Shown here in pieces: positions 55,110 to 64,000 of a DNA stretch of 64,000 nt. Position numbers and translations under genes: made by a program. The DNA is from Bostrychus sinensis (Eukaryota; Chordata; Actinopteri; Gobiiformes; Eleotridae): the NCBI GenBank assembly GCA_020698575.1, contig CM036247.1:34034586-34098585 (forward strand), written 5' to 3'. The notes under the pieces are model-generated. The model made no database searches. It was not told the DNA's origin and saw only the letters and a list, made by a program, of their open reading frames with translations. How positions within the stretch are numbered: the stretch's first letter is position 1; every line of letters starts with the position of its first letter.

Positions 55110-55440
55110 AAAATGCAGATGTCTTGGTCTAATAGCTCTGCAATTGCTGGCCTTATCCACATGAAACCAAAACTGGCACAAAGTTCAAAGTCTTCTCTTT
55201 TAGTGCAAATTAATTTGAAAGATGTTTTTTTTTTTCACTACAGTCTCACAATAATCAATCACACAGGCAAGATTAATATAATGAGGTTGTGGAATCACTG
55301 GCCTATCCATATTAAACAAAAACTTGCACAAAGTTTATCATCTATCAGCAAATAATTACCTTGAACAAAAGTTTTTTTTTGTCACCATAGCTTGAGAAGT
55401 TGCAATATTAAATCACACAGGCATGGTTGTGGACAGTAGA
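55110..55440. repeat. Diverged tandem duplication, about 165-bp unit
   Basis: Two successive units share TGGCCTTATCCACATGAAAC / TGGCCTATCCATATTAAAC, CTTGCACAAAGTT-type blocks, a poly-T run and AATCACACAGGCA. A third, weaker copy may precede at 54870. Confidence 0.65.
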
Positions 55441-55531
55441 CAGGGCTTTAGGCCATGAGAAGAATATCCCATCACTTAACAAAAATAAGTCAAATTTTTG
55501 AGGATTTTGTTTGGATATTTCTTTTAAAAAT

Positions 55532-55785
55532 GGTAAATGGTCACATTTTTATATAGCGCTTTTCTACCTTCATGGGTACTCAAAGCGCTTTACATCAAGG
55601 AACTGTTCACCCATTCACACTCACATTCATACACCAGTGTGCGCAGACACCGGAGGCAAGGTGGGTTAAGTGTCTTGCCCAAGGACACAACGACTGTATG
55701 CAACGGTGGGAGTGGGGTTTGAACCGCCAACCTTCTGGTTATTGGACAAGCGGCTCTACCAACTGAGCTACTGCCGCCCTAAAAT
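55532..55785 (-). repeat. tRNA-headed SINE
   Basis: On the minus strand it starts GGCAGTAGCTCAGTTGGTAG (A box), followed about 30 bp later by GGCGGTTCAAACCCC (B box), then CTTGGGCAAGACACTTAACC and a tail AAAGCGCTTTGAGTACCC ... AAAAGCGCTATATAAA. The boxes are good RNA polymerase III promoters, but no tRNA cloverleaf is claimed. Confidence 0.88.
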
Positions 55786-56439
55786 GTAAAAATGTGTAAA
55801 AATGTGTCTGAGTTGTGAGCATCAGATTGTAGAGCTTGAAAAGTGTCTCTCATTTCTGAATTCTCCAGGCCAGCAAAATGTATACAGGTCTGTGTGCTCA
55901 TACTGCAGCACCTCTCTGTTACTTTCACTTTAATATACCACAAAAGCAGTAAGGGGATATAACTCTGTATTTTTATTTTAGTGTAATAGTCAGTTTCATT
56001 GTGGTTTACATTCTCCTCAGAAATCACATCAATGACAAAACTGAGTATACTTTTTGAAAAAGATTTAAAGGAGGTGCTGGCATTTCTGCCTGTCTGTTAG
56101 AAGTTGTTTACGTGCTGGTTATAAGTTTGGCCTTGAGTTTGACACGCCTGGTTTAAATCCACAAACGTATGCTGTTTATTGGACACACTGAGCTGTGGCC
56201 AGAGTCCAGGGTACTGGGAAATGATTCATGCTTCCCTGGAAATCTCCATTTAAACCAGCCAGCGTGCAGGAACTCAAGAGGGACTGTTCCTCACAGCAGC
56301 TCTGCAGTCCCAAACACGTACTGCAGACTAGTTTCAAACACTGTCCATTTAAAGGAGTGTCCATTTAGTTTTTATATTTGATTAAAGTTCCATCCAGGTG
56401 ATCATAAAACTGTTTACTTACTTTAGTGTTGGGTAGTTT

Positions 56440-56944
56440 GTTAGCTCTCGGTGGCACTTTTCTGTTGACCTAGTTAGACATATATGGCTGGGGTTGCATC
56501 ACGTGAGGGAAGGTGTTTGTGTTTGAAGAGCCACAACCCATTTTCTGATCTACATTTCTGTCCTGGTGTAACCTCATTGTAGCAGGTGCCTCGATCTGCT
56601 AAAGTCAGCACACCACTTCTGTATTCTAACTGCACTCATCTTTTCTGGTCCATTTTCTGGGCAAGTAGGTTAGATTTTGCCCCATGTGTCATATATTGAT
56701 GCATTTTTTTTTTTTTTTGAGTTGGCAGTGGTTCTCAGCTATTTAATCATTACTATATTGTGACCTACTTTGTTACTTTTCTAAATTGTTTTACCACAAC
56801 CTTTTATGAGACAATTGTCCATTCCCTGTCAGTAAAACTCTTTAATCTTCAAATAAAATGACCATTGAAATTATATTCAACATTCCTGCAACTCACTGCC
56901 TTCAAGTAACTACATACTTTGAAGAAAAGGTATTTTTGAGTTCA
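56440..56944. other. No gene recognised
   Basis: Intergenic, with the diverged partner of 51780-51940 at its start and a poly-T run near 56707. Confidence 0.4.
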
Positions 56945-56957
56945 TTTTGTATAATAA

Positions 56958-56991
<34 letters not shown>

Positions 56992-57255
56992 CATTAGTCT
57001 TATATAGCACTTTTCTAGATACTTAAAGTTGCTTTACAATTTGGTCCATTATTCATCCACTCTGAATGAATAATTCTGTGCCTATAGCCCCTCCGACCAC
57101 CACCAAACACAGTCACAGTGATGCATTCACACAGGTAAGGTGGGTGAAGTGTCTTGCCCAAAGACACAATGACAGTTTTTTGCAATGCCAGTAGCAGAGA
57201 TCAAACCGCCAGCCTTCAGGTTATTGGGTGAACGTCGCTACCAACTAAGCTACTT
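56945..57255 (-). repeat. tRNA-headed SINE with (TTA)n tail
   Basis: Second, more diverged member of the 55532-55785 family, same orientation. It has an A-box remnant GTAGCTTAGTTGGTAGCGAC, CTTTGGGCAAGACACTTCAC, and an (AAT)n stretch (56956-56991 on the plus strand) forming the 3' tail. Confidence 0.85.
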
Positions 57256-57530
57256 TTTTCCCCCCGTAGGTTTTCTGAGAGCTCTTTTGTGCGAGACATG
57301 GTTCACATCAAGTCATGCTTCTTCAGAATGGCAAACTCAAAACTGGCATGTTTTTTATTGGTCAGGGTCACTTTAAGCCACTCCCCCAATCTTCTCACAT
57401 TGATTGGACTCCAGGTTGGCTGACACCTGACTCCAATTAGCTCTTGAAGAGGTCACTAGCCTGGGGGTGCACATACTTTTTACATTCATTCATTTTACAC
57501 ATGAAAATATATTTCTGCAGCATTAGTTTA
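57255..57530 (-). mobile_element. Fragment of a Tc1-like element
   Basis: Collinear with 5530-5830 of the Tc1 element in lectin intron 1 (AGAGCTCTTTTGTGCGAGAC, ATGGTTCACATCAAG, TGACACCTGACTCCAATTAG). Both ends are missing. It abuts the left edge of the second copy of the dispersed duplication. Confidence 0.85.
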
Positions 57531-59285
57531 CTCTATTCTGACTGAAAACTATGAATACCTCTACTTGAGAAACAAGGTAATAGAGGGTTAATAGTTCCAT
57601 AGTGTGAATGAGAACATGAGGGGCCAACAGTCACATTGTGAAACTGGATATATAATACAATTTTTTTTTGTTTTTATCTCATTTTCACCATCATTCACAA
57701 TACATATGTATAATGTACATAATGTAAGCTTAGATTAAATTTTAGACACTTATTTTTGAACAATGACGGTTTTGACTGAATACTTTAATATAATGAATAA
57801 AGCTTTCTTTTCTGTAACAGTTAAAGATGAAACATATACCTTTGACTTTAGCCTCCCTGGGTCTGCTATGACCCACATTATAACAAGGCATAGATCACCA
57901 TCTACTCCTCCCATGTCATCACTGAGCACTGCAGCTGATCTGGTGCTCTCTGAGGAGATAGACCAGCTTCTGAGTGGTTATGTGCCCAGGAGTTTGGTCG
58001 AAATGGAAGAGAACAGTGATGTCCTTCCAGATTTACCAGATTCCTTTGTCCAAGAGCTGCTGGAGGAGGCTGAACATAAGGCCGAAAAACAGCCTGAAAC
58101 AGCCTTGTGGAAGGGTTTGAAAATGAAGACAAAAGTTGTACTGTGGGGAAAATGTAGACTCAGAAAACAAGAAAGGAAAAGCATCAGACAATGTTCCTCC
58201 TTTTCCACTGAAGGCTAAATATCACATGCCTAACTTGAACTTTACCAGCAACAAGGAGGTCAGGTCTTACTCGCAGCCTGAGGCCAAAGGAGACGCCACA
58301 TCAGTTTCATCTCTGAAGCTGAAGGCTGGGACCATTCTGATGTCAGCAGACAAACTGAAACGGCAAGTCAACACTTGCACCTGCCGACCAAGCCCATTCC
58401 TGATCACCTCTTTTTAGGGGCTTTGGAAACCAACTTACAGAACATGAAGACTGCCTGTAATTCATTCAAAGAGGACAGAGGTGACGCCAGGCCTTCATCT
58501 GCTCAGGGTTCCAAGCAAAGTAAGGACACTGGCAGCAAGAGAACTTCACCATCAAGTTTCTTCAAGGGCCTGACAAAAAAACTAAGCAAAAAACCTCCTG
58601 ACAATGCGACAGGGCCCTCTGAAAGTGATTACATCACCCTGTTCTCTAACGACGAGCAAAACCAACAATAGCAAAACTGGTGCAGCTCACAGGCCACCAC
58701 CCCCTTCCTCAAGTAACACCACAAGATTCAGCTGAAACAGCTGGAGGGGACCATGGCAAATTTAGGTCCAAACTAGAAAATGCAAGTCATTGATTTTCAC
58801 GATATAACGGTGTTATGTGTATTGTAGCTGCTCTTCTCTTCATAACTCTGGGTTAGTTAGCCTGCTGCTTTGTTAGCCTGTGGTTGAATGTTAGATTGCC
58901 CCAACAGTATTAACATACTGTACAGTGTAAAGAGGAGAGTGGCATTACAACTTGTGAGCATGTTTAGAAGTTGTGTAGTAGGATTTGGCTGAGGTTTTGT
59001 AAGGTGTGTCATGGTGGAACGGGAATGGCAGTTTTACTATTCTCGTTTCACCTGTGCACATGCACACATGCAGCGACTTAGCCATATCCTCCTATGTGAC
59101 TTCCTGTATGCACTGACATTTTGTAGCACTACCTCACTCAAGAGATTTTAGAGTTCTGTTGTTTGGGCCCACACCAGAGTTCAGCTTTGCATCATGAGCA
59201 GGGTTGCCACAGCTCAAAACCAGCTCAGTTAGATAAAAAAGTAGCCTAATATCTATAAATCTATTCTTGAATACTATACAAATTT
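57530..59285 (+). repeat. Dispersed segmental duplication, copy 2
   Basis: Partner of 24852-26960. Upstream and downstream non-coding parts remain similar, which shows a DNA-level duplication rather than a retrocopy. Confidence 0.85.
57823..58740 (+). pseudogene. Unrecognised Ser/Lys-rich protein, copy 2 (decayed)
   Basis: From an acceptor-like CTGTAACAG at 57822 the frame reads KDETYTFDFSLPGSAM, then is almost identical to copy 1 through ETALWKGLKMKTKVV. It then enters about 300 bp absent from copy 1: in another frame, GENVDSENKKGKASDNVPPF and KLKAGTILMSADKLKRQ. That frame stops, and homology resumes with FKEDRGDARPSS and FFKGLTKKLSK in a third frame (58375-58671). A stop lies in the region matching FIWKSW (TTCAGCTGA). 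The frame changes and stop indicate a pseudogene, though unannotated introns in the extra segment could explain part of this. Confidence 0.6.
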
Positions 59286-59685
59286 AATAATAATATTATT
59301 GAAGTAACAGTACTTTCACTTGAGTACAGTAAAAGAACTTTTACCAATGCTTGAGGGTACTGACCCACTAGTTGAAAATCATGAATCAGTTCTACCCTGG
59401 TCCATTGCTGAAAAGATAAAGTGGAACTCAGAAACTTATTTGCAGTTTTTGCCTCATCATAAATACTTACAAGTCCCATTGACTCCAGTATCAGCTCTTG
59501 CTTGGTTTTACTTTAATTTTTCTCTTCTGCGTATTTGTACAATGTTTTTTTTTTTTTTTGCCATTTGGCAACACTGCCATCATGAAAAATTAAGATATCA
59601 AGCCATAGCAAGATTGTTGTTTGCTGCTTTCTCACGAAACTTGAGACCTCAATGACACCGTATTGGCGGTGCTCATACTCGCAAG
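59286..59685. other. No gene recognised
   Basis: Spacer between the duplication block and an hAT-like element. The 111-codon frame at 59320-59655 has no domain and ends in a poly-T-coded Phe run. Confidence 0.4.
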
Positions 59686-60146
59686 TAGGGCTGCAACAAT
59701 TAATCGGATTAATCAATTATTAAAATAATTGTCAACAAATCTAGTAATCAATTAATTGCAACAAAAAAAAGTTAAAAAAATCAAGTACCCTGGACGAGTG
59801 AGAATCTTCACAGACAATCAATTAATTGACAAAATGCTATTATGTGCTTAAAGAGGAGGTTTTTATAGCCAAGTCAGAGCAGTAAAGCCACAGAAATGGT
59901 GTAAGAGAGTGTACATTTAGTGTTTTTTGATGGAAAAAAATATAGAATTTTGAGAAAAACTTGTTTTGTAGTACTCTCACAAAAACAGGAACTGTCTCAG
60001 GACTGACAGGTATTTAACCTGTCACCGTTAGGTTACCAGGTCATCACACATTCATTTGCTCTTCACTATCTGATTATGAATCGATTAATTGTATAAATAA
60101 TCTACAGATTAACTGATTATCAAAATGATTGTTAGTTGCAGCATTA
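59686..60146. mobile_element. hAT-like MITE (GGGCTGCAAC ends)
   Basis: TAGGGCTGCAACAATTAATC at the left is mirrored by GATTGTTAGTTGCAGCATTA at the right. Flanking 8-mers CTCGCAAG and CTTGCAAA agree at six positions, consistent with a decayed 8-bp duplication. The interior is rich in AATCGATTAATT-type motifs. Confidence 0.75.
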
Positions 60147-60461
60147 CTTGCAAAAGTTGTTTTTGGCCCTAGACACCCATGGGAGATGCAGGGTGTTTTA
60201 TTCAGCCCACAACAACTTATTTAAGCATCACACAGACTCCCAAACAGTTGATTGAAGGTAAACAAGTTACTTAGTTCTGCTTATAAAAGTGAAAACACGC
60301 CTTTTTTTTTTTTCAAATCCTAGTAGTTTTGAATCTTGCTCTGCCAGTAGCTAAACGAGGCTGTGACTGCTCCTGTCTGCTTTTCCAAAGTGGATGTGTT
60401 CTGACAATCTAATGTTATGTCGTAAAGTATCCCATAGAAACCATTTTTAAATACTCCAGAA
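60147..60461. other. No gene recognised
   Basis: About 300 bp between two transposon-like elements, without supportable features. Confidence 0.4.
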
Positions 60462-61099
60462 CAGTGATGGCTGGTGGTGACTCTGGATGGAGGGGCTAAT
60501 GCATTGATAAAAGCGCACACTACTCAGCATCAGCACCAGGTCATGGACAGCAACTGCTCAAGTTCCACACTAAAATGATTTAATGCCAAGTTCTCACACA
60601 AACGACTGCAAATAACTTAAAGGTACTACTCAGCAATTGTAAACCAAATTAGGCAATGCACAACAGCACCTTAGCCTGTGGCGGACACTATCGACACCAT
60701 CTCACACACAAATGTACACTTTGGTTCTGGAGGTATTGGGGAGGGGAGTGTCCAGGGGGCGGAGGCAGTGTTTGAGTACCGTGAAAAGTGTTATTTCTTT
60801 TCAGTTGTTGGTTGGAAGTAGAATAAAGAGAGGCTCGACATTCTCCTCGTTACCCGTGTGGCTCTTGGGCTAATTATAAACAGCCCCCTTTCTGTTCTTT
60901 GCAGCAGTATTGGTTTATCTTAAAACAAAAAACAAAATCGAGCATGTAGCCAATACAATACAAGATTAAAATCACATAAAAGACATATAAGATTATTAAA
61001 ATGTACATATTAATTTACTATAAAAACTAAGTACGTTTTGTGTTTGAAAATGACAGGGGAGGCTTAGCGCACCTAGCCCACTGATATCAGCCATCCCTG
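60462..61099. mobile_element. hAT-like non-autonomous element
   Basis: CAGTGATGGCTG at the left and CAGCCATCCCTG at the right form the inverted ends. Flanking 8-mers CTCCAGAA and TTCCAGAC share TCCAGA. There is no transposase. It lies just beyond the predicted poly(A) site of the UBE2E gene. Confidence 0.7.
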
Positions 61100-61171
61100 T
61101 TCCAGACTGTCCTTTTAGGTCTACTGTGAAATTGAGACGACACACATTGGACATGTTTTCCACTGGGTTTC

Positions 61172-61177
61172 TTTATT
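61172..61177 (-). terminator. ube2e1: Poly(A) signal of the UBE2E gene
   Basis: AATAAA on the minus strand, about 170 bp after the stop codon, giving a short 3' UTR. Confidence 0.55.
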
Positions 61178-61344
61178 ATTGTATTTGCAGAGATAACTTA
61201 ATTATGAAGCAAAAAATATACCAGACAAAGTACTAAAAATGTGAGATAGAAATGACCGGGACAGCCCCAGTGCCCCGTCCTCCTCCTCTCTCTCCACAGG
61301 TGTTGTGTGTGGCTCCTCCCCCTCCCACAGGTGAGCTCTGGGGT

Positions 61345-61442
61345 CTATGTGGCGTAGCGTTTGGTCCACTGTTTGGCTGTCCGGTCATGTTCGGCTCTGT
61401 TGGTTGTGTACTGAGTGGCAATGCTTCCCACCAGTGGATCCG
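61345..61442 (-). CDS. ube2e1: Terminal coding exon of a UBE2E-class ubiquitin-conjugating enzyme
   Basis: After a TTGTCAG acceptor the minus strand reads ADPLVGSIATQYTTNRAEHD followed by RTAKQWTKRYAT and TAG (61345-61347). This is the C-terminal helix of the UBE2E family (UBE2E1/2/3), E2 enzymes that pass ubiquitin or ISG15 to E3 ligases in nucleus and cytosol. The exon boundary inside the Ala codon matches the known family split. The catalytic cysteine lies in an upstream exon outside this window. The residues differ from the mammalian consensus at three places (Met to Thr twice, Arg to Lys). Location beside nr1d2 favours ube2e1 or ube2e2. From these 32 residues alone the paralogue cannot be fixed. 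Confidence 0.82.
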
Positions 61443-62316
61443 CTGACAACACACAATGCATGAGTTCAGTGATAACACTCTTTGTGTACGGTTTATGATC
61501 TAATGACTTAAAATGTATATCTATGGCTGTGGATGCAACAGTTTCCCTGCAGAATTGTCAGTTGGTGGTAAGTGTGTGATATATATCATGAGTAATGATA
61601 TCCAAATTGTTGTCTTAATGATATGCAAAGTTTTTTTATGCAAGAGTTTTCAAGTCAAGCCCAGAATAGGCTCAGATCTACCTCAGATGCGCTGTGGACA
61701 TTTCCCGCTGTATTTCCACCAGAGCACACTGGACAGACCTGTAGATTCTGATTCTTTGATTAACTGTGTATCCTAATGAACCTATCACAGCTCATACCAC
61801 AATATGGAGTGGGACAGTGTTAGTACAACAGGCTCTATTAGTAGGCCTATACCAGACTATAGCCTTCATATAATCTACATTCCACTGCCAGTAATTGATG
61901 TCCCTATAGTGCAAAGTCAAACTAACTACATATTTACATACATACATACATACATATAACACACATAAGCCACTAACTTACATATTATCATTATTATTAA
62001 AGATGACAGTAACACAAAGCCAGTTACAACTCGTCTTGATAAATTTTATAATTCCTCCTGTGCGGTAAAATACTACATTAGATACTTAATGTACATGGGA
62101 GCTAGTACAATAGTTAGACAATATCTTGCATAACACCAAAAATGTGTTTGTAAATGTCTGATTGTTATTGGGATCATTAAAAATCAAGATATTCATTTTT
62201 GTTAATATCACTCACCCCTAACAAATGATTGTCATTTAATAATTATAAAATACCTCTTTGGTTGTACTTGTTATGCATGCCTGCTCTGTGCACCATGCCC
62301 AACATGCTAACTAGCC
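61443..62316. other. Intron of the UBE2E gene
   Basis: No further UBE2E exon is recognisable up to the window end. A (CATA)n stretch lies at 61938-61955. Confidence 0.5.
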
Positions 62317-62545
62317 CAGGTGTTCTCAAACTGTGGTACGCAGACTTCTTCTGGTGGTACTCAGGAAACCTTCGCAGTTCAAGTCTTGATTTACTCTTAT
62401 TTAGTGCAAATTTCAGTTTTGGTTTAGTCCTGGATTAGTCATGGTTTAGTCCTGGTTTAGACTTGGTTTAGACTTGATTTTTGTTTGGATTAGTCCTGGT
62501 TTAGACTTGGTTTTGTTTAGGTTTAGACCTGGTGTAGACATGAGG
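62317..62545. mobile_element. hAT-like MITE fragment with TTTAGTCCTGG tandem
   Basis: Begins CCAGGTGTTCTCAAACTGTG and carries repeated GGTTTAGTCCTGG / TTTAGACTTGG units, as in the MITE at 7506-7773. The opposite terminus was not found. Confidence 0.65.
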
Positions 62546-62868
62546 GCTGTGCTATGAAGCAAGATTTCTGGTTAAACTCGCTGAGTCGAGCCTAAACCCA
62601 GGATTATCTGTGTCACAAAGGTGTCTCACTTCTCAGCCTGGTTAGATCTCTACAGAAACATACGCAGCAGAGCTAACCTGGTCCAGACCAGGTTTTATTC
62701 ATGAGTTTGGGCTTTGATCTTTGGTAATTAACACATTTACATAAACATTTTATCGACCAGCGCTACAGACTGAGTTTAAGAAATGACTGAACTCTTCAAG
62801 TTTAACACTTTTTATTGTATTTGATCACATTAAAATACAAGACTGTAGACGGAGCTTTAAACTTACTG

Positions 62869-64000
62869 TGGCTCAGACCGCGGCTCAGACCGAGAGTCAG
62901 TCTGCGGCTCAGACCGAGAGTCAGACCGTAGCTCAGGCCGAGAGTCAGACCGCGGCTCAGACCGAGAGTCAGGCCGCGGCTCAGACCGAGAGTCAGGCCG
63001 CGGCTCAGACCGAGAGTCAGGCCGCGGCTCAGACCGAGAGTCAGGCCGCGGCTCAGACCGAGAGTCAGGCCGCGGCTCAGACCGAGAGTCAGGCCGCGGC
63101 TCAGACCGAGAGTCAGGCCGCGGCTCAGACCGAGAGTCAGGCCGCGGCTCAGACCGAGAGTCAGACCGAGAGTCAGGCCGCGGCTCAGACCGAGAGTCAG
63201 ACCGAGAGTCAGGCCGCGGCTCAGACCGAGAGTCAGACCGAGAGTCAGGCCGCGGCTCAGACCGAGAGTCAGGCCGCGGCTCAGACCGAGAGTCAGACCG
63301 AGAGTCAGGCCGCGGCTCAGACCGAGAGTCAGGCCGCGGCTCAGACCGAGAGTCAGACCGCGGCTCAGACCGAGAGTCAGACCGCAGCTCAGGCCGAGAG
63401 TCAGACCGCGGCTCAGACCGAGAGTCAGCCCGCGGCTCAGACCGAGAGTCAGCCCGCGGCTCAGACCGAGAGTCAGCCCGCGGCTCAGACCGAGAGTCAG
63501 CCCGCGGCTCAGACCGAGAGTCAGCCCGCGGCTCAGACCGAGAGTCAGCCCGCGGCTCAGACCGAGAGTCAGCCCGCGGCTCAGACCGAGAGTCAGCCCG
63601 CGGCTCAGACCGCGGCTCAGACCGAGAGTCAGACCGAGAGTCAGACCGAGAGTCAGACCGCGGCTCAGACCGAGAGTCAGCCCGCGGCTCAGACCGAGAG
63701 TCAGACCGAGAGTCAGACCGCGGCTCAGACCGAGAGTCAGACCGAGAGTCAGACCGAGAGTCAGACCGCGGCTCAGACCGAGAGTCAGACCGCGGCTCAG
63801 ACCGAGAGTCAGACCGCGGCTCAGACCGCGGCTCAGACCGAGAGTCAGGCCGCGGCTCAGACCGAGAGTCAGGCCGCGGCTCAGACCGAGAGTCAGGCCG
63901 CGGCTCAGACCGAGAGTCAGGCCGAGAGTCAGACCGAGAGTCAGGCCGCGGCTCAGACCGAGAGTCAGGCCGCGGCTCAGACCGAGAGTCAGGCCGCGGC
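62869..64000. repeat. 12-bp/24-bp GC-rich satellite, runs off the window
   Basis: About 94 monomers of 12 bp in perfect register to the last base. There are two monomer types, CGGCTCAGACCG and AGAGTCAGnCCG, mostly alternating to give a 24-bp higher-order unit. In places the second type is repeated two or three times. The variable base is regional: G mostly 62970-63350, C at 63421-63600, A or G elsewhere. CpG dense. It lies in the UBE2E intron. Confidence 0.97.

Noticed and set aside
55690..55785. Possible tRNA gene on the minus strand
   Set aside because: A and B boxes are good, but the acceptor stem and full cloverleaf are not evident and a SINE body follows.

Overview
This window is teleost-fish nuclear DNA. 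It has multi-exon vertebrate genes with GT-AG introns, long (CA)n/(TG)n microsatellites, several families of Tc1-like and hAT-like transposons, tRNA-headed SINEs and broken non-LTR retrotransposons typical of ray-finned fish. No prokaryotic features (operons, CRISPR, ribosome binding sites) are present.

Layout. (1) 0.2-10 kb: a C-type lectin locus. One gene, predicted to be secreted with two lectin domains, can be assembled from five exons (4238-9554, +). A broken upstream paralogue (378-719) keeps a signal-peptide exon and the start of a lectin exon that runs into a CA microsatellite. (2) 10-24 kb: a transposon-dense stretch. It includes an hAT-like element with a perfect 8-bp target duplication and (CAAGTC)-rich ends, with a Tc1 element nested inside; another Tc1 element; and a decayed L2/CR1-type LINE with an esterase-like ORF1. 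(3) 24.8-27 kb: an unrecognised coding region, with a decayed second copy at 57.5-59.3 kb. (4) 28.5-39.8 kb: a very young tandem segmental duplication. Each copy carries an intronless 416-residue coiled-coil gene on the minus strand, a LINE 3' end and an expanding trinucleotide-rich minisatellite. (5) 42.7-48.5 kb: the complete minus-strand gene for the circadian nuclear receptor Rev-erb beta (nr1d2), eight coding exons, 573 residues. (6) 49-61 kb: repeat-rich intergenic DNA with a roughly 1-kb field of ACTAGT motifs, SINEs and LINE relics. (7) 61.1-64 kb: the terminal coding exon and 3' UTR of a UBE2E-class ubiquitin-conjugating enzyme gene (minus strand). Its intron holds a 12-bp/24-bp satellite that runs off the window end.

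The genes do not form a pathway. nr1d2 beside a UBE2E gene matches the human 3p24 neighbourhood (UBE2E2-UBE2E1-NKIRAS1-RPL15-NR1D2), which supports both identifications. The most striking regulatory signal is in nr1d2 intron 1: about 230 bp holds a consensus RORE, two CACGTG E-boxes, a consensus D-box overlapping an E'-box, and two CCAAT boxes, which are the three classes of clock-controlled element together. Exon borders were placed by eye from splice consensus, reading-frame continuity and remembered family sequences. No database search was run.
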